A stretch of DNA of 64,000 bases, from NCBI RefSeq assembly GCF_000002515.2, contig NC_006039.1, forward strand, positions 682,001-746,000, read 5' to 3'. The DNA is from Kluyveromyces lactis (taxonomy: Eukaryota; Ascomycota; Saccharomycetes; Saccharomycetales; Saccharomycetaceae). How positions within the stretch are numbered: position 1 is the first letter of the stretch; each line of letters opens with the position of its first letter. The notes under the pieces are model-generated. The model was not told the DNA's origin, ran no database searches, and saw only the letters and a program-made list of their open reading frames with translations. A program made the position numbers and the translations under genes. Positions 1 to 10,966 of the stretch are shown piece by piece.

Positions 1-119
1 AGCTATAAGAACATCAACACTTCCTACATAAAACTACTGTTAAAACTCAAATACCAGGTTTTCCATATATTTTGAAAAATCGTTGAATTACCAAAAATCC
101 AAGTTCGTTGAGAATCGAG

Positions 120-430
120 TGAACCACAGAGACAATACCCTACAACGCAATGCAACAACTGGCTGGCGAGCTGCTACAAGCGAATAGAGCCGAAAAGCCT
201 CGTTGGTCGTAGTGTCCAACGACTGTGAGAAACGGAGAGCAGTAGTCTACGATGCACCAAGGGCATAGGAAGGGTGGATATTGCCTAGGCTGGGCGAGCC
301 ACTACCGTAAGAACGTTTCTGCTGGGCAGATCCAGGCAGAGACAGAGAGAAACTCTCGCCAGCTGGGGGGATCGCAATGAAGGAGCAGCCAAGATTCTTC
401 CCTACCAGCTCAGTGTCGAGCCGGGCATAT
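120..430. other. GC-rich block near a ribosomal protein promoter
   Basis: About 310 bases are clearly richer in G and C than the flanks and contain no long open frame on either strand. The plus strand is followed by a T-rich run (441-455). I compared it by eye with yeast RNase P, MRP, SRP and U1 RNAs as remembered and saw no match. It may be promoter or leader sequence of the gene off the left edge. Confidence 0.3.
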
Positions 431-498
431 TCTGATTCGGGTTTTTATTTTTTTGAATTTCACGTGACTTTCCTATAAAGGCAATTACATTCTGTTTT

Positions 499-511
499 AA
501 TGTGTGGGTGT
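499..511 (-). promoter_or_regulatory. Rap1 binding site
   Basis: The minus strand reads ACACCCACACATT, matching the Rap1 consensus ACACCCRYACAYM except possibly at the last, weak position. Rap1 is the general activator of yeast ribosomal protein genes. The 3' end of the neighbouring gene at 962 faces this site, so it cannot serve that gene and must act leftward. Confidence 0.6.
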
Positions 512-961
512 TATTATGATACATAATGTACGGATGCTGGCAGTCCTCGAGGACGGTATGTCCCATTCACTTTTTGTTGACTATCATAGTGACAGAAAAT
601 GACTTATCACTCATTCCGTTTAATGAAGGTCTGTGTAGTTCATAGTGCATGGCAAATCAGATATAGGTTTAAAGTAATAAACAGATGAAGGGTTGATAAC
701 GATGTGAATTTTTAATAAGAATGTATGTATATATGTAGAATGATGCTAATTTTCATTTGCAGATGAGCTATAAAATGAAAAAATAGCTTTATCATTAATT
801 GCTTGTGCTTGTTTTAGTCGGACGGGCTAAATAGGAAATACTGTTAGTAGACCTCCGGGGTCATTTCATTTGTGTGAGCTATAATACAGAGAGAGGGCAG
901 TTGTTAATCATCTCTATGTGAGTATTTGTTCGTGTATGAGTCCATTATTTTTCCGAACTTC

Positions 962-2506
962 TTAATAGTTTGGGTGGTCAATGGCCATTCTGACAGCCTT
1001 TGTTTGGGTGTAGTTATCTAAAGCTTCAGCACCCATCTCTCTACCGATACCGGATTGGCCGAAACCACCGAATGGAACATTTTGATGGAAGTTGTTGTAG
1101 GTGTTAATCCAGACGGTACCGGCCTTAACTCTGTTGGAAACGTCAATAGCCTTGTTAACATCCTTAGTGTGAATACCGGCAGCAAGACCATATTCAGAGT
1201 CGTTAGCCTTAGCGACGACTTCGTCAACGGTAGTGAACTTAGAGACTGTTACAACAGGACCAAAGATTTCTTCCTTAACAATTTGCATGTCTTCTTTAAC
1301 ATCAGCAAAGATAGTTGGCTTGATAAAGTAACCCTTGTTACCGATTCTTTCACCACCAGTGATGACACGAGCACCTTCAGAAGTACCGACATCAACATAG
1401 GATAAGATCTTGTCAATTTGCATTTGAGAAGTTTGAGCACCTTGGAAAACGTTTTCTTCGAATGGATTACCGACCTTTAGAGATTCAGCGTATTGCTTGA
1501 ATTTTTCTAAGACCTCTTCGTAAACAGTATCTTGAACGTAAATTCTTGAACCTGCGCAACAGACTTCACCGGAGTTGTAGAAGATACCAAAAGCAATGTT
1601 CTTAACAGCTTTATCCAAGTCAGCATCACCGAAAACGATATTTGGAGACTTACCACCAAGTTCTAAAGTGACCTTCTTGATGGAATCGGCACAAGTTTTC
1701 ATAATGTGACGACCAGTAGCAGTGGAACCAGTGAAAGCGACCTTCTTGATGTCAGGATGGGTACAAATTCTTTCACCGACGATTTTACCGAAACCTGGGA
1801 TGATGTTAACAACACCCTTTGGTACACCAGCTTCTTGCACCAATTGGCATGCATATAGAGCAGACAATGGAGTTGCTTCAGCAGGTTTCAACACCACAGT
1901 GTTACCGGTAGCCAAAGCTGGACCAACTTTCCAGGACCACATCAATAGTGGGAAATTCCATGGGATAATTTGACCACATACACCCAATGGTTCTCTCTTG
2001 GTGTATGAGAAATGGTCAGCGCCAGTATCGATAACCTTACCATAAATCTTATCAGCCCAACCGGCACATGACCTTAAGTATTTGGCAACTAGCGCCACAT
2101 CACCACGTGAGCAAAATAGGGATTTACCGTTATCCAAAGATTCGATAGAAGCCAAAGTCTCTGCATGTTGGTCAATCAAATCAGCCAACTTCAGCAAACA
2201 TTTAGCTCTATCTTCTGGTTCAGCAGTAGACCAACCGTTGTTGAAGGCTTTTTTAGCTGCAGCGACAGCGATATCCACGTCATCTTCACGTGCTTCATAA
2301 ATATGGGTAATTTCTTCTTCGTTGGAAGGGTTCAACACTTCAAAAGTCTTGTGTTGTCTAGATGGCACAAACTCACCATTGATGAATAGACCAGTTGGTT
2401 GCTCGTATGTGATACCATTTGGAAGTTGAACTGGGACCTTCAATGGTAATTGGGAGTATAATCTGATGAAACGTCTTAGGGTTGTAACTTGAGTACGTCC
2501 TAGCAT
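962..2506 (-). CDS. ALD5: Mitochondrial aldehyde dehydrogenase (ALD5/ALD4-like)
   Basis: The 514-residue protein is an NAD(P)+-dependent aldehyde dehydrogenase that oxidises acetaldehyde to acetate. The N terminus ([19 protein letters not shown]) is rich in Arg, Ser and Thr and lacks acidic residues, as in a mitochondrial presequence. The catalytic Glu lies in LELGGKSP (Glu282), and the nucleophile is Cys316 in GEVCCAGSR; the 34-residue spacing equals that of the family (268 and 302 in human ALDH2). The next genes are VTC1 and TDA2, the same neighbours as S. cerevisiae ALD5, which favours that name over ALD4. Codon use is biased, as in well expressed genes. A 2.2-kb upstream gap holds AGGGG elements that may drive stress or carbon control. 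Confidence 0.93.
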   Translation of the reverse strand: MLGRTQVTTLRRFIRLYSQLPLKVPVQLPNGITYEQPTGLFINGEFVPSRQHKTFEVLNPSNEEEITHIYEAREDDVDIAVAAAKKAFNNGWSTAEPEDRAKCLLKLADLIDQHAETLASIESLDNGKSLFCSRGDVALVAKYLRSCAGWADKIYGKVIDTGADHFSYTKREPLGVCGQIIPWNFPLLMWSWKVGPALATGNTVVLKPAEATPLSALYACQLVQEAGVPKGVVNIIPGFGKIVGERICTHPDIKKVAFTGSTATGRHIMKTCADSIKKVTLELGGKSPNIVFGDADLDKAVKNIAFGIFYNSGEVCCAGSRIYVQDTVYEEVLEKFKQYAESLKVGNPFEENVFQGAQTSQMQIDKILSYVDVGTSEGARVITGGERIGNKGYFIKPTIFADVKEDMQIVKEEIFGPVVTVSKFTTVDEVVAKANDSEYGLAAGIHTKDVNKAIDVSNRVKAGTVWINTYNNFHQNVPFGGFGQSGIGREMGAEALDNYTQTKAVRMAIDHPNY

Positions 2507-2900
2507 TGTGTATTGATTGTATATTGGTGTATCAGTTCTCTTAATAAGATAGTCTTTGACCGGTTACTAATGAATCAATACTCTTTGCTTGTTGTGGTAC
2601 CACATGAATATATTCACAATATATTTCATACAATTTGAATTACTCTGAATACGGAGAAAAGTTTGATTCAATAACCCTTTGTATTTATATGTTGTTGATC
2701 AGCTCAACATTAAAAACAACAACAACTGGTCCGTAACTCCTTCATCACTTACAGTAAAAGAAACCATTAGCACCGCCACTGAGAAGCGACGCTACATAAA
2801 CAAGTAGTTATTGATTATAACGTCCGTCCACGTCTAAGAAAGTTTAAAAAAGCTGGATTTCTTTTGAACCCCTCGAGAAATGCCAACAGAAATGTGAAAA

Positions 2901-3469
2901 GTGAGGGGCAAAGATACAGGGTCGGTGGGGCCCATTACGAAACCGTTCCGTTCCATTGGTAATATGTCAGAACCTTTGGATGACCTTCTCTAAACTGCGT
3001 GTTCGGGACTGTAAGAACATCACTGGCTATTTCAGTTAATTTCTTTTCGTACAAACCGAATATCTTACAAACCGTGCCTAACTATGTGATACCCTTAGAA
3101 AGCGATATAGAACCCGTCTTGAGGGTACCTCTTTTCTTGACACTCTTCGAGCTTCTGTTCCTAGCAGACACCCTTGGCTCCCCTCTCTGCTTTAAGTGCT
3201 ATTTCTATCTTTGGACTGGCATATGTCATCAATTGCCTAGTTCGAGGAATGAATGTTAAAAGAAGGTTTCGCACGCAGAACAGTACGGGCAGTTGGTATT
3301 TCGTTCCTGGCCTCACTGCTGCATTTCTAGGAAGTTTATCTTTTACTGTTGAAAAAGGAAGAATTAATCGGTGAGGGGCAAAAATCGGTTTTTCTTTTTT
3401 TTTTTGCTCCTTCTGTTTTTGTGCTAGGTTTCCCACTTCTGCCCCTCATTACTTTGGAATTTTGAGGGG
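2901..3469. promoter_or_regulatory. Cluster of AGGGG (STRE-like) elements
   Basis: AGGGG or CCCCT occurs at 2904-2908, 3374-3378, 3442-3446 and 3465-3469. The first two sit in an identical 12-mer GTGAGGGGCAAA (2901-2912, 3371-3382), and the third is the inverse of its core TGAGGGGCA. STRE (AGGGG) is the Msn2/Msn4 site in S. cerevisiae. The extended identity suggests one factor site used three times. The target is inferred to be the aldehyde dehydrogenase gene. Confidence 0.35.
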
Positions 3470-3522
3470 GCCTCCGTCTGGAGTTTCTTGCAAGGAATAA
3501 CCGTAAGAGTAGAGGTAATGAA

Positions 3523-3560
3523 AAATAAGAGTGGGGCTTCGTTAGAGCCCCACTTTATTT
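3523..3560. repeat. Inverted repeat, 15-bp arms with one bulge
   Basis: The perfect arms AGTGGGGCT (3530-3538) and AGCCCCACT (3546-3554) enclose a 7-nt loop. Pairing continues outward through A/T pairs to 3523 and 3560 with a single bulged G at 3529. The right arm runs into T-rich DNA, so it looks like a bacterial intrinsic terminator, which has no known role in yeast. Confidence 0.6.
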
Positions 3561-3802
3561 ATCATAGTTTTTCCTCTTGCATGTTCACTGCCGGTCGCAC
3601 CCATTATCTCCGTGTATCTTTCCCTATAGATGAGCAGTTGCCAGTTTGCTTCAATTCGTAACGGTGTAAACAAGCTATAGGGCACATGCCAACAAAGCTT
3701 GGGAAACAAAACGCTTTGCTACCGGTTACTACTGGTAAGGAATTATGGTTTACTGTTTTGTCATTAAGTATTACCAAACGTCAGGTTAAAAACTGGGAAT
3801 AT

Positions 3803-3834
3803 AGATCACCAATGCGAAACTCGCATTGTGATCT
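3803..3834. repeat. Inverted repeat, 14-bp arms with one bulge
   Basis: The left arm (3803-3817, AGATCACCAATGCGA) pairs with the right arm (3821-3834, TCGCATTGTGATCT) with one unpaired C and a 3-nt loop (AAC). It lies 240 bp from a similar hairpin at 3523-3560. No gene or tRNA remnant explains it. Confidence 0.6.
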
Positions 3835-4755
3835 CAGCTGTGAAACAGAAAACAAAAGGAAAAGACGTGGAATCTCATTAGTACCTCTTCAATTACGTGA
3901 CTGGAAATAGCGGTGATGGCATTACGTCGGAGGTGAAAAGTCTAATCACAGTGGAACAAAGGTATTCAAACCAGGTGTAAAATAAAAACTGGATTTTCTT
4001 CCGATATAGATACTAGGTTTCCACAATGTCAAGCTCCGATTTCCAATACGCAAAAGCATGTTTTTCATGTGCCGATCGATGCTTTTCCTACGAACCTCGA
4101 TGTTCGTTTCTCGGTATTTTCTCAGTTTTGAGTATCACAGACAGTTACTGCACCAGGTGGACGCCGGAACTCCGAACCTGAGCTGTTGAGGTCCGAATAG
4201 TAAATAATATTCTCGGATGGTATCGAGTTTTTTGAAACAAATTCATACCACACACTCTTCTGCCCCGTTCCACAATTATTTCTCATTCTGTCCAACTAAA
4301 GAATAAGACAGGATAAATATTTAAATTTGAAAGAACGTACGTCTGAGTTATATATTTGTGTTGCCAGTACACTTCCGAGTTGTGGTACAATTAAAACCAT
4401 TCATGTCTCTGTGAATGTTTGCTAGGTATTTTTGTGTGGAGATTAAACTAGGTTTTCTGTGATTGAAACGTATGTGCTATGAGTGTAACAAATTGTTAAC
4501 TATGCCTACCCAAAATATAAGGGGATGCTGGTCTTTTCTTGGTTCTTACGTACAGAGTTTGATGTGTCAACGCTTGGACCTCCAAGATCAGTGATAAGCT
4601 TTAACGGATAATTTTTATTTTCTTCTTTTCAGGTAATAATTAATTGATTAATTTTTAAAAAGTACATGACAGTATATGGTTAATAATTGGGATGTCTTTA
4701 TACGTCCATCTCTCATATATGTTGCTCACTTTGTAACGGGACGAATAAGATGCAA

Positions 4756-5808
<1,053 letters not shown>

Positions 5809-6165
5809 ATGACTTCCAGTATCAAAATTACGGATAATTCGAGGGAGCTCAATGGACCGGTATCCAGAGAAAAACTCAGCTCCATTCTGAATGAGATCTT
5901 CAATAAGGATGAGCCAATTCCTTCATCAGTCGAGTTAGTTTTGGCTCAATTGAATGAGTTGTCATCAAAACACAAATTCATTGTTAACGTAACGAAATTG
6001 AACGCAAATAACGTCAATACAGCAGATTTTAGCGTGGATAGTTACATTGGTTCTTCTTGGAACGATAAATCAGACGGTGCTTTCCATTATCAAATACCGC
6101 TGGGCTCTGGCCAACCAGATACCAAAAGAATTTTGCTAGTAAGTGTATACTGGATACTATTATAG
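5809..6165 (+). CDS. TDA2: Tda2-like dynein-light-chain-fold protein
   Basis: The 118-residue protein resembles S. cerevisiae Tda2 (126 residues), a TCTEX-type dynein light chain homologue that binds Aim21 at cortical actin patches and tunes actin assembly in endocytosis. Shared features as remembered are an N-terminal helical half, then the block NVTKLNANNVNTADFSV (about residues 60-76), GSSWNDKSDGAFHYQI (81-96) and a hydrophobic C-terminal strand ending VSVYWILL. The adjacent VTC1 is the same divergent partner as in S. cerevisiae. It is convergent with SEC6, 146 bp between stops. Sequence similarity is modest, so synteny carries part of the call. Confidence 0.82.
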   Translation: MTSSIKITDNSRELNGPVSREKLSSILNEIFNKDEPIPSSVELVLAQLNELSSKHKFIVNVTKLNANNVNTADFSVDSYIGSSWNDKSDGAFHYQIPLGSGQPDTKRILLVSVYWILL

Positions 6166-6311
6166 AACTATGAAAAGTGGTATCTCCAGTAGCTACTGGT
6201 AGTAACAGTTACATAGCATTGTGAAAAGGTATATACTATGATATAATCAACGTGAACATGAGAAATGACGGAGAAAAAAAAAGTAGGAAATAAGGTTAGA
6301 TTTACTTGTTT

Positions 6312-8696
6312 TCAAAAGCGACTAATGAACGTCGCAGGTAAATCCATCGATTTCAACTGAGCAATGCGTTGTGGGCTTGTTTGGATCGCTTCGGCCTGTG
6401 CCAACATTCTCTTCATATCGGACTTGTCTACATCTTTTCTACTCTTCAAAATATGTTGTAGTACCGCTAACGGACAATCCCAGTATGTTTCAAGACATAG
6501 TTTCCATGACTCTATTACCGCATCTGAGGTGTCGCAGCATAAATCTATAAAATATTCAGCAAACTTGAACTTATCGTCAAGCATGGCCTTTTCTTCAGCT
6601 GGCACATATTCTACAAACAACTGGTAGAAGATTTTGAAGTCCCTTCTTATGCAATCTAAGAATTTATTTCCTTTATTCTTTATGGAATGTTCGTACTTCA
6701 AACATTGCACGTATTTCAATAAAGCGTCTTCTACAGTAGTTTCAACTAATGAGAAGAAAATGAATGGATTCATCTGTTCTTTAATGTCATTCAAGTATTC
6801 TTGAACAGTAGAGGCAATTTGCTGAGTTTGGTTTCCTCCATACCAGGATTTGTCGAAAATTTCACTGTATGGAGTCCTTAAGTCATCAAATATAACCTTA
6901 CAAATACCACTTGTAGCACACTTTGCCACGTAGGCAAATCCGTCCAATGTCTTTTCTATTTGCGCTGTTATAGCACGTTCATGAACTTTAGAAACATATG
7001 AACCATACTTTTGAGAAATTGCCACGGCATAGTCCGCAGCTTTCATTTGATCATTAGCAACAGCTACCAAGTATTCCACAAGTCCGCCAGGGAACTCGTT
7101 CTCTTTCGTGAAGCTTTCAGGATTCATTTCGTAACGATGGTTAAACTCAATACACTTCTCTAACTGATCATTAATGGTCTGAACCCAAATCTCTTGTCTG
7201 GATAAAAGCAAATTGCAGAATCTTTCTACAACACCGACAAGTATTTTAGCTTGACCCGAACCAGCAGCGACTTCAACTTGTTGGTTGAACATTTGGAAAC
7301 AAGTTTTAGTACCATCAAGAAATAACCAATTATCGGAGTCAACATGTGGTGGAGAACTTCTTTCAGTGAAGATAACGACTTCAGTTTTCTCAAGATTACC
7401 AATCCATTCTCTCATCTTGTTCAAAATCAATGTTAGATAGTCGGAGAGTAGTTGCTCCTTCTCAGAGTCACCGATAATACTCTTTATTCTATCCTTGTTA
7501 AATCCGAATTCTTTCTTTAAGACTGATTGGAAGTTTTTATCGAACTCCAAAATATCTAAGATAATTATGGTTTCTGGTTCAGAATCCACAAGCTCGGTAA
7601 TCAATTTGTGAATCTCATCATAATAAAACTCGAAGTATCTTTCGAAAAGTTTCCAATGAGCAGGTCCTAATGGAGTGACATGGTCTCGAACGACCATTAA
7701 TTCATTAAAAACCCAATCCAAGTTGTTTAAAACATCGAATTTCTTGTCACCACTGTATTCATTTCTTACTTCAGTGAACATTTCTTGGATACCTTTGTGA
7801 ATTGTACTTAAAAAGAAAGTTTTATAGCCACGCGGTAGAGTCCGTGTCTGAATAGTTCCTTTGTTAATTTCTGTTGCTATGCCTAATGCGGTAGGGTACT
7901 CTGTATATTTTTTATTGTTAGTGTCAAATGCTGACATTTTGTCTGAGACTTTCTTGGATTTTTTGGACTCCGATTCCAGCTCTTTCGCTTTGATGATATT
8001 TCTAGTTGCTATTATTTTGATATCTTCGCATTCTTCCACATGAATAACCTTGAAGAGCCGTATCAACAGTGATTGATTTTCTGTTCGTACCGCTTCGATA
8101 ATGTCATACGTAATGTCCCGCAAGAGTTTGTTGAACTTTTCGATACAACCTGGGACTCTTTGAAAAACCTTTGACATCGTTGTTTGTACATCAATTGACG
8201 AAATAGAAGCTAGAGTTATCATTTGATCATGAAAATCACGGGCTGCAGTAATCATGAAATGGATTTTGAGCAAACTTGGACATCCAGATTCCAAAGGATC
8301 GTGACTCAGTTCATGATCTAGAAGTGTCTCCAATTCATTGAGGAAATCGTTATATTGTATGATTTTTTGATGGATCGCCGTAGTGTTTTCCATTAGTTCG
8401 TGCAATCTAGTTGCGTCGTTAATTATATCATACCTCTCAATCGATGACCTATTTTCTTTACTGAGACTGTCGACTTTACGTAAATCGTCCTTGAGAGATT
8501 TCATATTTCTCTGAGCTTGGGTCATTAATTGTAGGCAAGATTGAGCATCTTGGAAACGGGCTTTGGATTGTTTATTCAATTGATATTCTACCGTTGACTT
8601 CTCCTTAATGAGGTTTTCTCTGACTTTACGAATGCTCTCAGTTGACACATCATCTTTCAATAACTGTGATATTCTTTCGATCTCAGAAGACGGCAT
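6312..8696 (-). CDS. SEC6: Exocyst subunit Sec6
   Basis: The 794-residue protein matches exocyst subunit Sec6 (805 residues in S. cerevisiae), which tethers secretory vesicles at bud tips and neck and also binds the t-SNARE Sec9. An N-terminal coiled-coil-like stretch (about residues 10-110, EKSTVEYQLNKQSKARF) precedes the helical-rod domain. Conserved blocks include ESGCPSLLKIHFMITAARDF, SEPETIIILDILEFDKNF, FLDGTKTCFQMFNQQVEVAAG and NDQMKAADYAVAISQKYG. Start at the ATG giving MPSSEIERI. It begins the segment with chromosome-IX-type neighbours. Confidence 0.95.
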   Translation of the reverse strand: MPSSEIERISQLLKDDVSTESIRKVRENLIKEKSTVEYQLNKQSKARFQDAQSCLQLMTQAQRNMKSLKDDLRKVDSLSKENRSSIERYDIINDATRLHELMENTTAIHQKIIQYNDFLNELETLLDHELSHDPLESGCPSLLKIHFMITAARDFHDQMITLASISSIDVQTTMSKVFQRVPGCIEKFNKLLRDITYDIIEAVRTENQSLLIRLFKVIHVEECEDIKIIATRNIIKAKELESESKKSKKVSDKMSAFDTNNKKYTEYPTALGIATEINKGTIQTRTLPRGYKTFFLSTIHKGIQEMFTEVRNEYSGDKKFDVLNNLDWVFNELMVVRDHVTPLGPAHWKLFERYFEFYYDEIHKLITELVDSEPETIIILDILEFDKNFQSVLKKEFGFNKDRIKSIIGDSEKEQLLSDYLTLILNKMREWIGNLEKTEVVIFTERSSPPHVDSDNWLFLDGTKTCFQMFNQQVEVAAGSGQAKILVGVVERFCNLLLSRQEIWVQTINDQLEKCIEFNHRYEMNPESFTKENEFPGGLVEYLVAVANDQMKAADYAVAISQKYGSYVSKVHERAITAQIEKTLDGFAYVAKCATSGICKVIFDDLRTPYSEIFDKSWYGGNQTQQIASTVQEYLNDIKEQMNPFIFFSLVETTVEDALLKYVQCLKYEHSIKNKGNKFLDCIRRDFKIFYQLFVEYVPAEEKAMLDDKFKFAEYFIDLCCDTSDAVIESWKLCLETYWDCPLAVLQHILKSRKDVDKSDMKRMLAQAEAIQTSPQRIAQLKSMDLPATFISRF

Positions 8697-8986
8697 GTTT
8701 GTTCGACTGAATCTAGATCACAACTAAATTTTTAGTGAATGTAATAAACTGGCCGTCTTTCGCAACCGCTTCAGTTTTGTCAAGTGGATTGCTGGAAGTA
8801 GCCCGTCCAAAACGTTTGTTCCACTTGTATGTTTTTATTTTATGGCTCAAGTGATTTTGGGTTTTTTATTGATATACTTTAGAACAGAACAGACAGGAAA
8901 ATCGAAAAGGAAAAGGCAATCCGAATAAAGTGAAGAGAAAAAGGTCAGTTCATGAGATAAAAGTCGTATATATATTTATAAAGTAT

Positions 8987-10966
8987 TTAACTAACCCCAG
9001 GCGATGGATCCTGCCATAATCCTTCGGGAAATTGTAAAATTGCAGCGTTTGTGTAGTCGCCTCGCTTATCAATAGGGTTTTTTGTATTAGCATGAGCAAC
9101 TCGTATGTAGAGAGGAATAGAATTGTTTTCCGACTTTTGTTGAGAGTCAAGCACGAGTCGTGCAAAAGCAAGGTTTCCATCGAGTAGTAAGTCTAGATCT
9201 ATCTGCGAGGATGGTCCGACGTATCTCTCAACATCATTAATTAGCAGTGAATACCCGTCTAGCTCTGATGGAATTGCTGTCTCGTTTCTTGGATGCCAAG
9301 AAATCGTCAAGGGTTGTGATTCATTGAAGTCGAATATAGGCGGCATAAATGCTGCCCCTGCTTCGCCACGTAATAGAGAAAGATCGGTCTCGACTATGCT
9401 TGCAAAGCCCCAGGTTCCCACTCCCGAAATAACAAGTCCGATTAGTATACCTTGGAATAGATACGCTGAGGCGCCTCTTGTAGAACAAAACATCACCAGT
9501 GTCATGCCGAGGATGTAGTGATGAATTCTCAAGTTTAGTCCTGGAATTAATGTCAATGCTATCACGCCCATGATAACCGTGATCAAAACTTTGAAGTACT
9601 TTGCAAATCTACCTGACTTCCAAATTGAATATGTTTGTATCACCGCGCATATTAGAATGGTACTTATTATTGATCCAACTGCTAGTAAAGCACCTGCAAG
9701 TTCTTTAAGATCTTTAAGGGTTAGTCTATCTACAGGTAGTCTATCAAAAGTCACGTTATTCATGACACCAAGCCAGAACATTGGGAACCAGAGGGTGGCT
9801 TTTACCAGCGGTGAACCATTATCTAAAGTACGTTTCACCGATGCTTTCCATATAACATATAGAATAAATGAAAGGGGAAGTAACCTTTCAAATCCCACAC
9901 TAATCAATTCAGCAACCGTAGTAAGATCTGTTGGATCTGTGAGCATTGGTGGGTCGAAAATCAGTAGTAAAGTCCAAAAACCTGCCAAAGTAACGGTCCA
10001 ATACCCAATCACCGCTTCGTAAAGAAAAAAGATAGGCAGAGAAAACACAATATTCAAGGCCATTACCAACGATCTCGGGTCATAGCATCCACTTGCTATT
10101 CCATCCTGCATTTCTGTGAAAGCAAATGATAGAGGGAAGAACGAATCAAAACCTACAGACAATCCAGATTTCCCATTAACACTGAGGAATTTAGCTTGAG
10201 GTCCTTGGCTTGATACTCGAACACATCCCCCAGATAAACCGGATATTAAACCTGAATGATACGCACTGGAACATATGGCAGAATCACCACGATAAGGGTG
10301 GGATAAAATGGCATTATCTTTCGTTGGACCACCTCCAATGTTGAATTCTCTATATTTAACTCTTTGATTACCGACCGTCTGTGCCGAATAAATCCATGCT
10401 CGATCGCATAACGCTGGACATCTTACGAAAAAGTCATTGTCAGTAGTTGTACAAAACTCTGCATTAGTTCCACAGGCATTATTTTCTCCTTTCCAGCTTT
10501 TCAATGATTGTGTACACGTCAAAGGCATGATAGTGATGTCTTCTCCACTTCCATTTTGACTGAATACTGGAGCGCGAAGTAGATAAGGAAAAAGTATGGA
10601 TGACACAATGCTGAACCAAATTGACACATAAATGATAAGTATCCCGTATCGTACCAAAGCTTTGTTCCCGAGATTTGAATTAAATAGCCTCTTCGGTAGT
10701 CCGTCCAGATACTTCAACGTCTTCCATCTTAGATGGAATTTTGGAGGTTCATCCTCTGGGTTTATTGGCCCGCACCAAATCTTCTCCCAGATTGGTCTAT
10801 TATCACTATATCTTAATTCCCGTATGTCATCGCCAGTTTCGGTGAGATTGCTGGTCGTATCCTGGGCCGGTAACATATCTCTCATTTCATAAGCTTGTGC
10901 TTCCTCATCATCACAGATGAGTGGAGCATTCAGCTCTTCTGCAGAAGGATATGGACCTGTACCCAT
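8987..10966 (-). CDS. LCCL-domain multispanning membrane protein (YIL067C family)
   Basis: The 659-residue protein belongs to the fungal YIL067C family of LCCL-domain membrane proteins, whose function is unknown. The frame extends to a GTG at 10975; the first ATG (MGTGPYPSAEEL) is taken. A soluble N terminus (1-95) is followed by a membrane segment near 105-130, then a lumenal or extracellular cysteine-rich part with an LCCL signature (about 210-265, with YRGDSAICSSAYHSG and GGCVRV), then about seven to eight further membrane segments, and a soluble C-terminal domain (about 540-659). It sits between SEC6 and RNR as in S. cerevisiae. Substrate and location cannot be read from sequence. Confidence 0.88.
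   Translation of the reverse strand: MGTGPYPSAEELNAPLICDDEEAQAYEMRDMLPAQDTTSNLTETGDDIRELRYSDNRPIWEKIWCGPINPEDEPPKFHLRWKTLKYLDGLPKRLFNSNLGNKALVRYGILIIYVSIWFSIVSSILFPYLLRAPVFSQNGSGEDITIMPLTCTQSLKSWKGENNACGTNAEFCTTTDNDFFVRCPALCDRAWIYSAQTVGNQRVKYREFNIGGGPTKDNAILSHPYRGDSAICSSAYHSGLISGLSGGCVRVSSQGPQAKFLSVNGKSGLSVGFDSFFPLSFAFTEMQDGIASGCYDPRSLVMALNIVFSLPIFFLYEAVIGYWTVTLAGFWTLLLIFDPPMLTDPTDLTTVAELISVGFERLLPLSFILYVIWKASVKRTLDNGSPLVKATLWFPMFWLGVMNNVTFDRLPVDRLTLKDLKELAGALLAVGSIISTILICAVIQTYSIWKSGRFAKYFKVLITVIMGVIALTLIPGLNLRIHHYILGMTLVMFCSTRGASAYLFQGILIGLVISGVGTWGFASIVETDLSLLRGEAGAAFMPPIFDFNESQPLTISWHPRNETAIPSELDGYSLLINDVERYVGPSSQIDLDLLLDGNLAFARLVLDSQQKSENNSIPLYIRVAHANTKNPIDKRGDYTNAAILQFPEGLWQDPSPGVS

Larger units (their letters stand above)
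1..961 (-). promoter_or_regulatory. Intergenic region with leftward ribosomal-protein-type promoter
   Basis: No convincing coding sequence is seen. The stretch lies beyond the 3' end of the aldehyde dehydrogenase gene. It carries a consensus Rap1 site on the minus strand (499-511), a CACGTG box (461-466), a T-rich tract (441-455) and then a GC-rich block (about 120-430) toward the left edge. This order fits a promoter firing leftward into a gene off the window. In S. cerevisiae the gene beyond ALD5 is RPS24A, so RPS24 is the inferred target. I could not find its start codon or 5' splice site here. Confidence 0.5.
2507..4755 (-). promoter_or_regulatory. 2.2-kb intergenic region upstream of ALD5
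   Basis: No convincing gene is seen; short open frames (up to about 90 codons) have no recognisable content. A perfect 12-bp palindrome TGTGGTACCACA lies at 2593-2604, about 90 bp from the start codon. The motif TGAGGGGCA occurs at 2902-2910 and 3372-3380 and inverted at 3440-3448. Two long bulged hairpins lie at 3523-3560 and 3803-3834. The gap is long for this genome and may hold a large promoter or a noncoding transcript. Confidence 0.45.

Noticed and set aside
120-430. GC-rich block as an RNase P, MRP, SRP or U1 RNA gene
   Set aside because: I saw none of the conserved segments of these RNAs as I remember them; the T-rich run after it is not enough to call a Pol III gene.
843-849. GTTAGTA, i.e. 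a TACTAAC branch point on the minus strand
   Set aside because: No 5' splice site or open exon of RPS24 was found around it; a 7-mer this size occurs by chance.
3161-3910. Open frames of 91 and 74 codons upstream of ALD5
   Set aside because: Translations show no domain, composition is that of random AT-rich DNA, and some have no ATG start.
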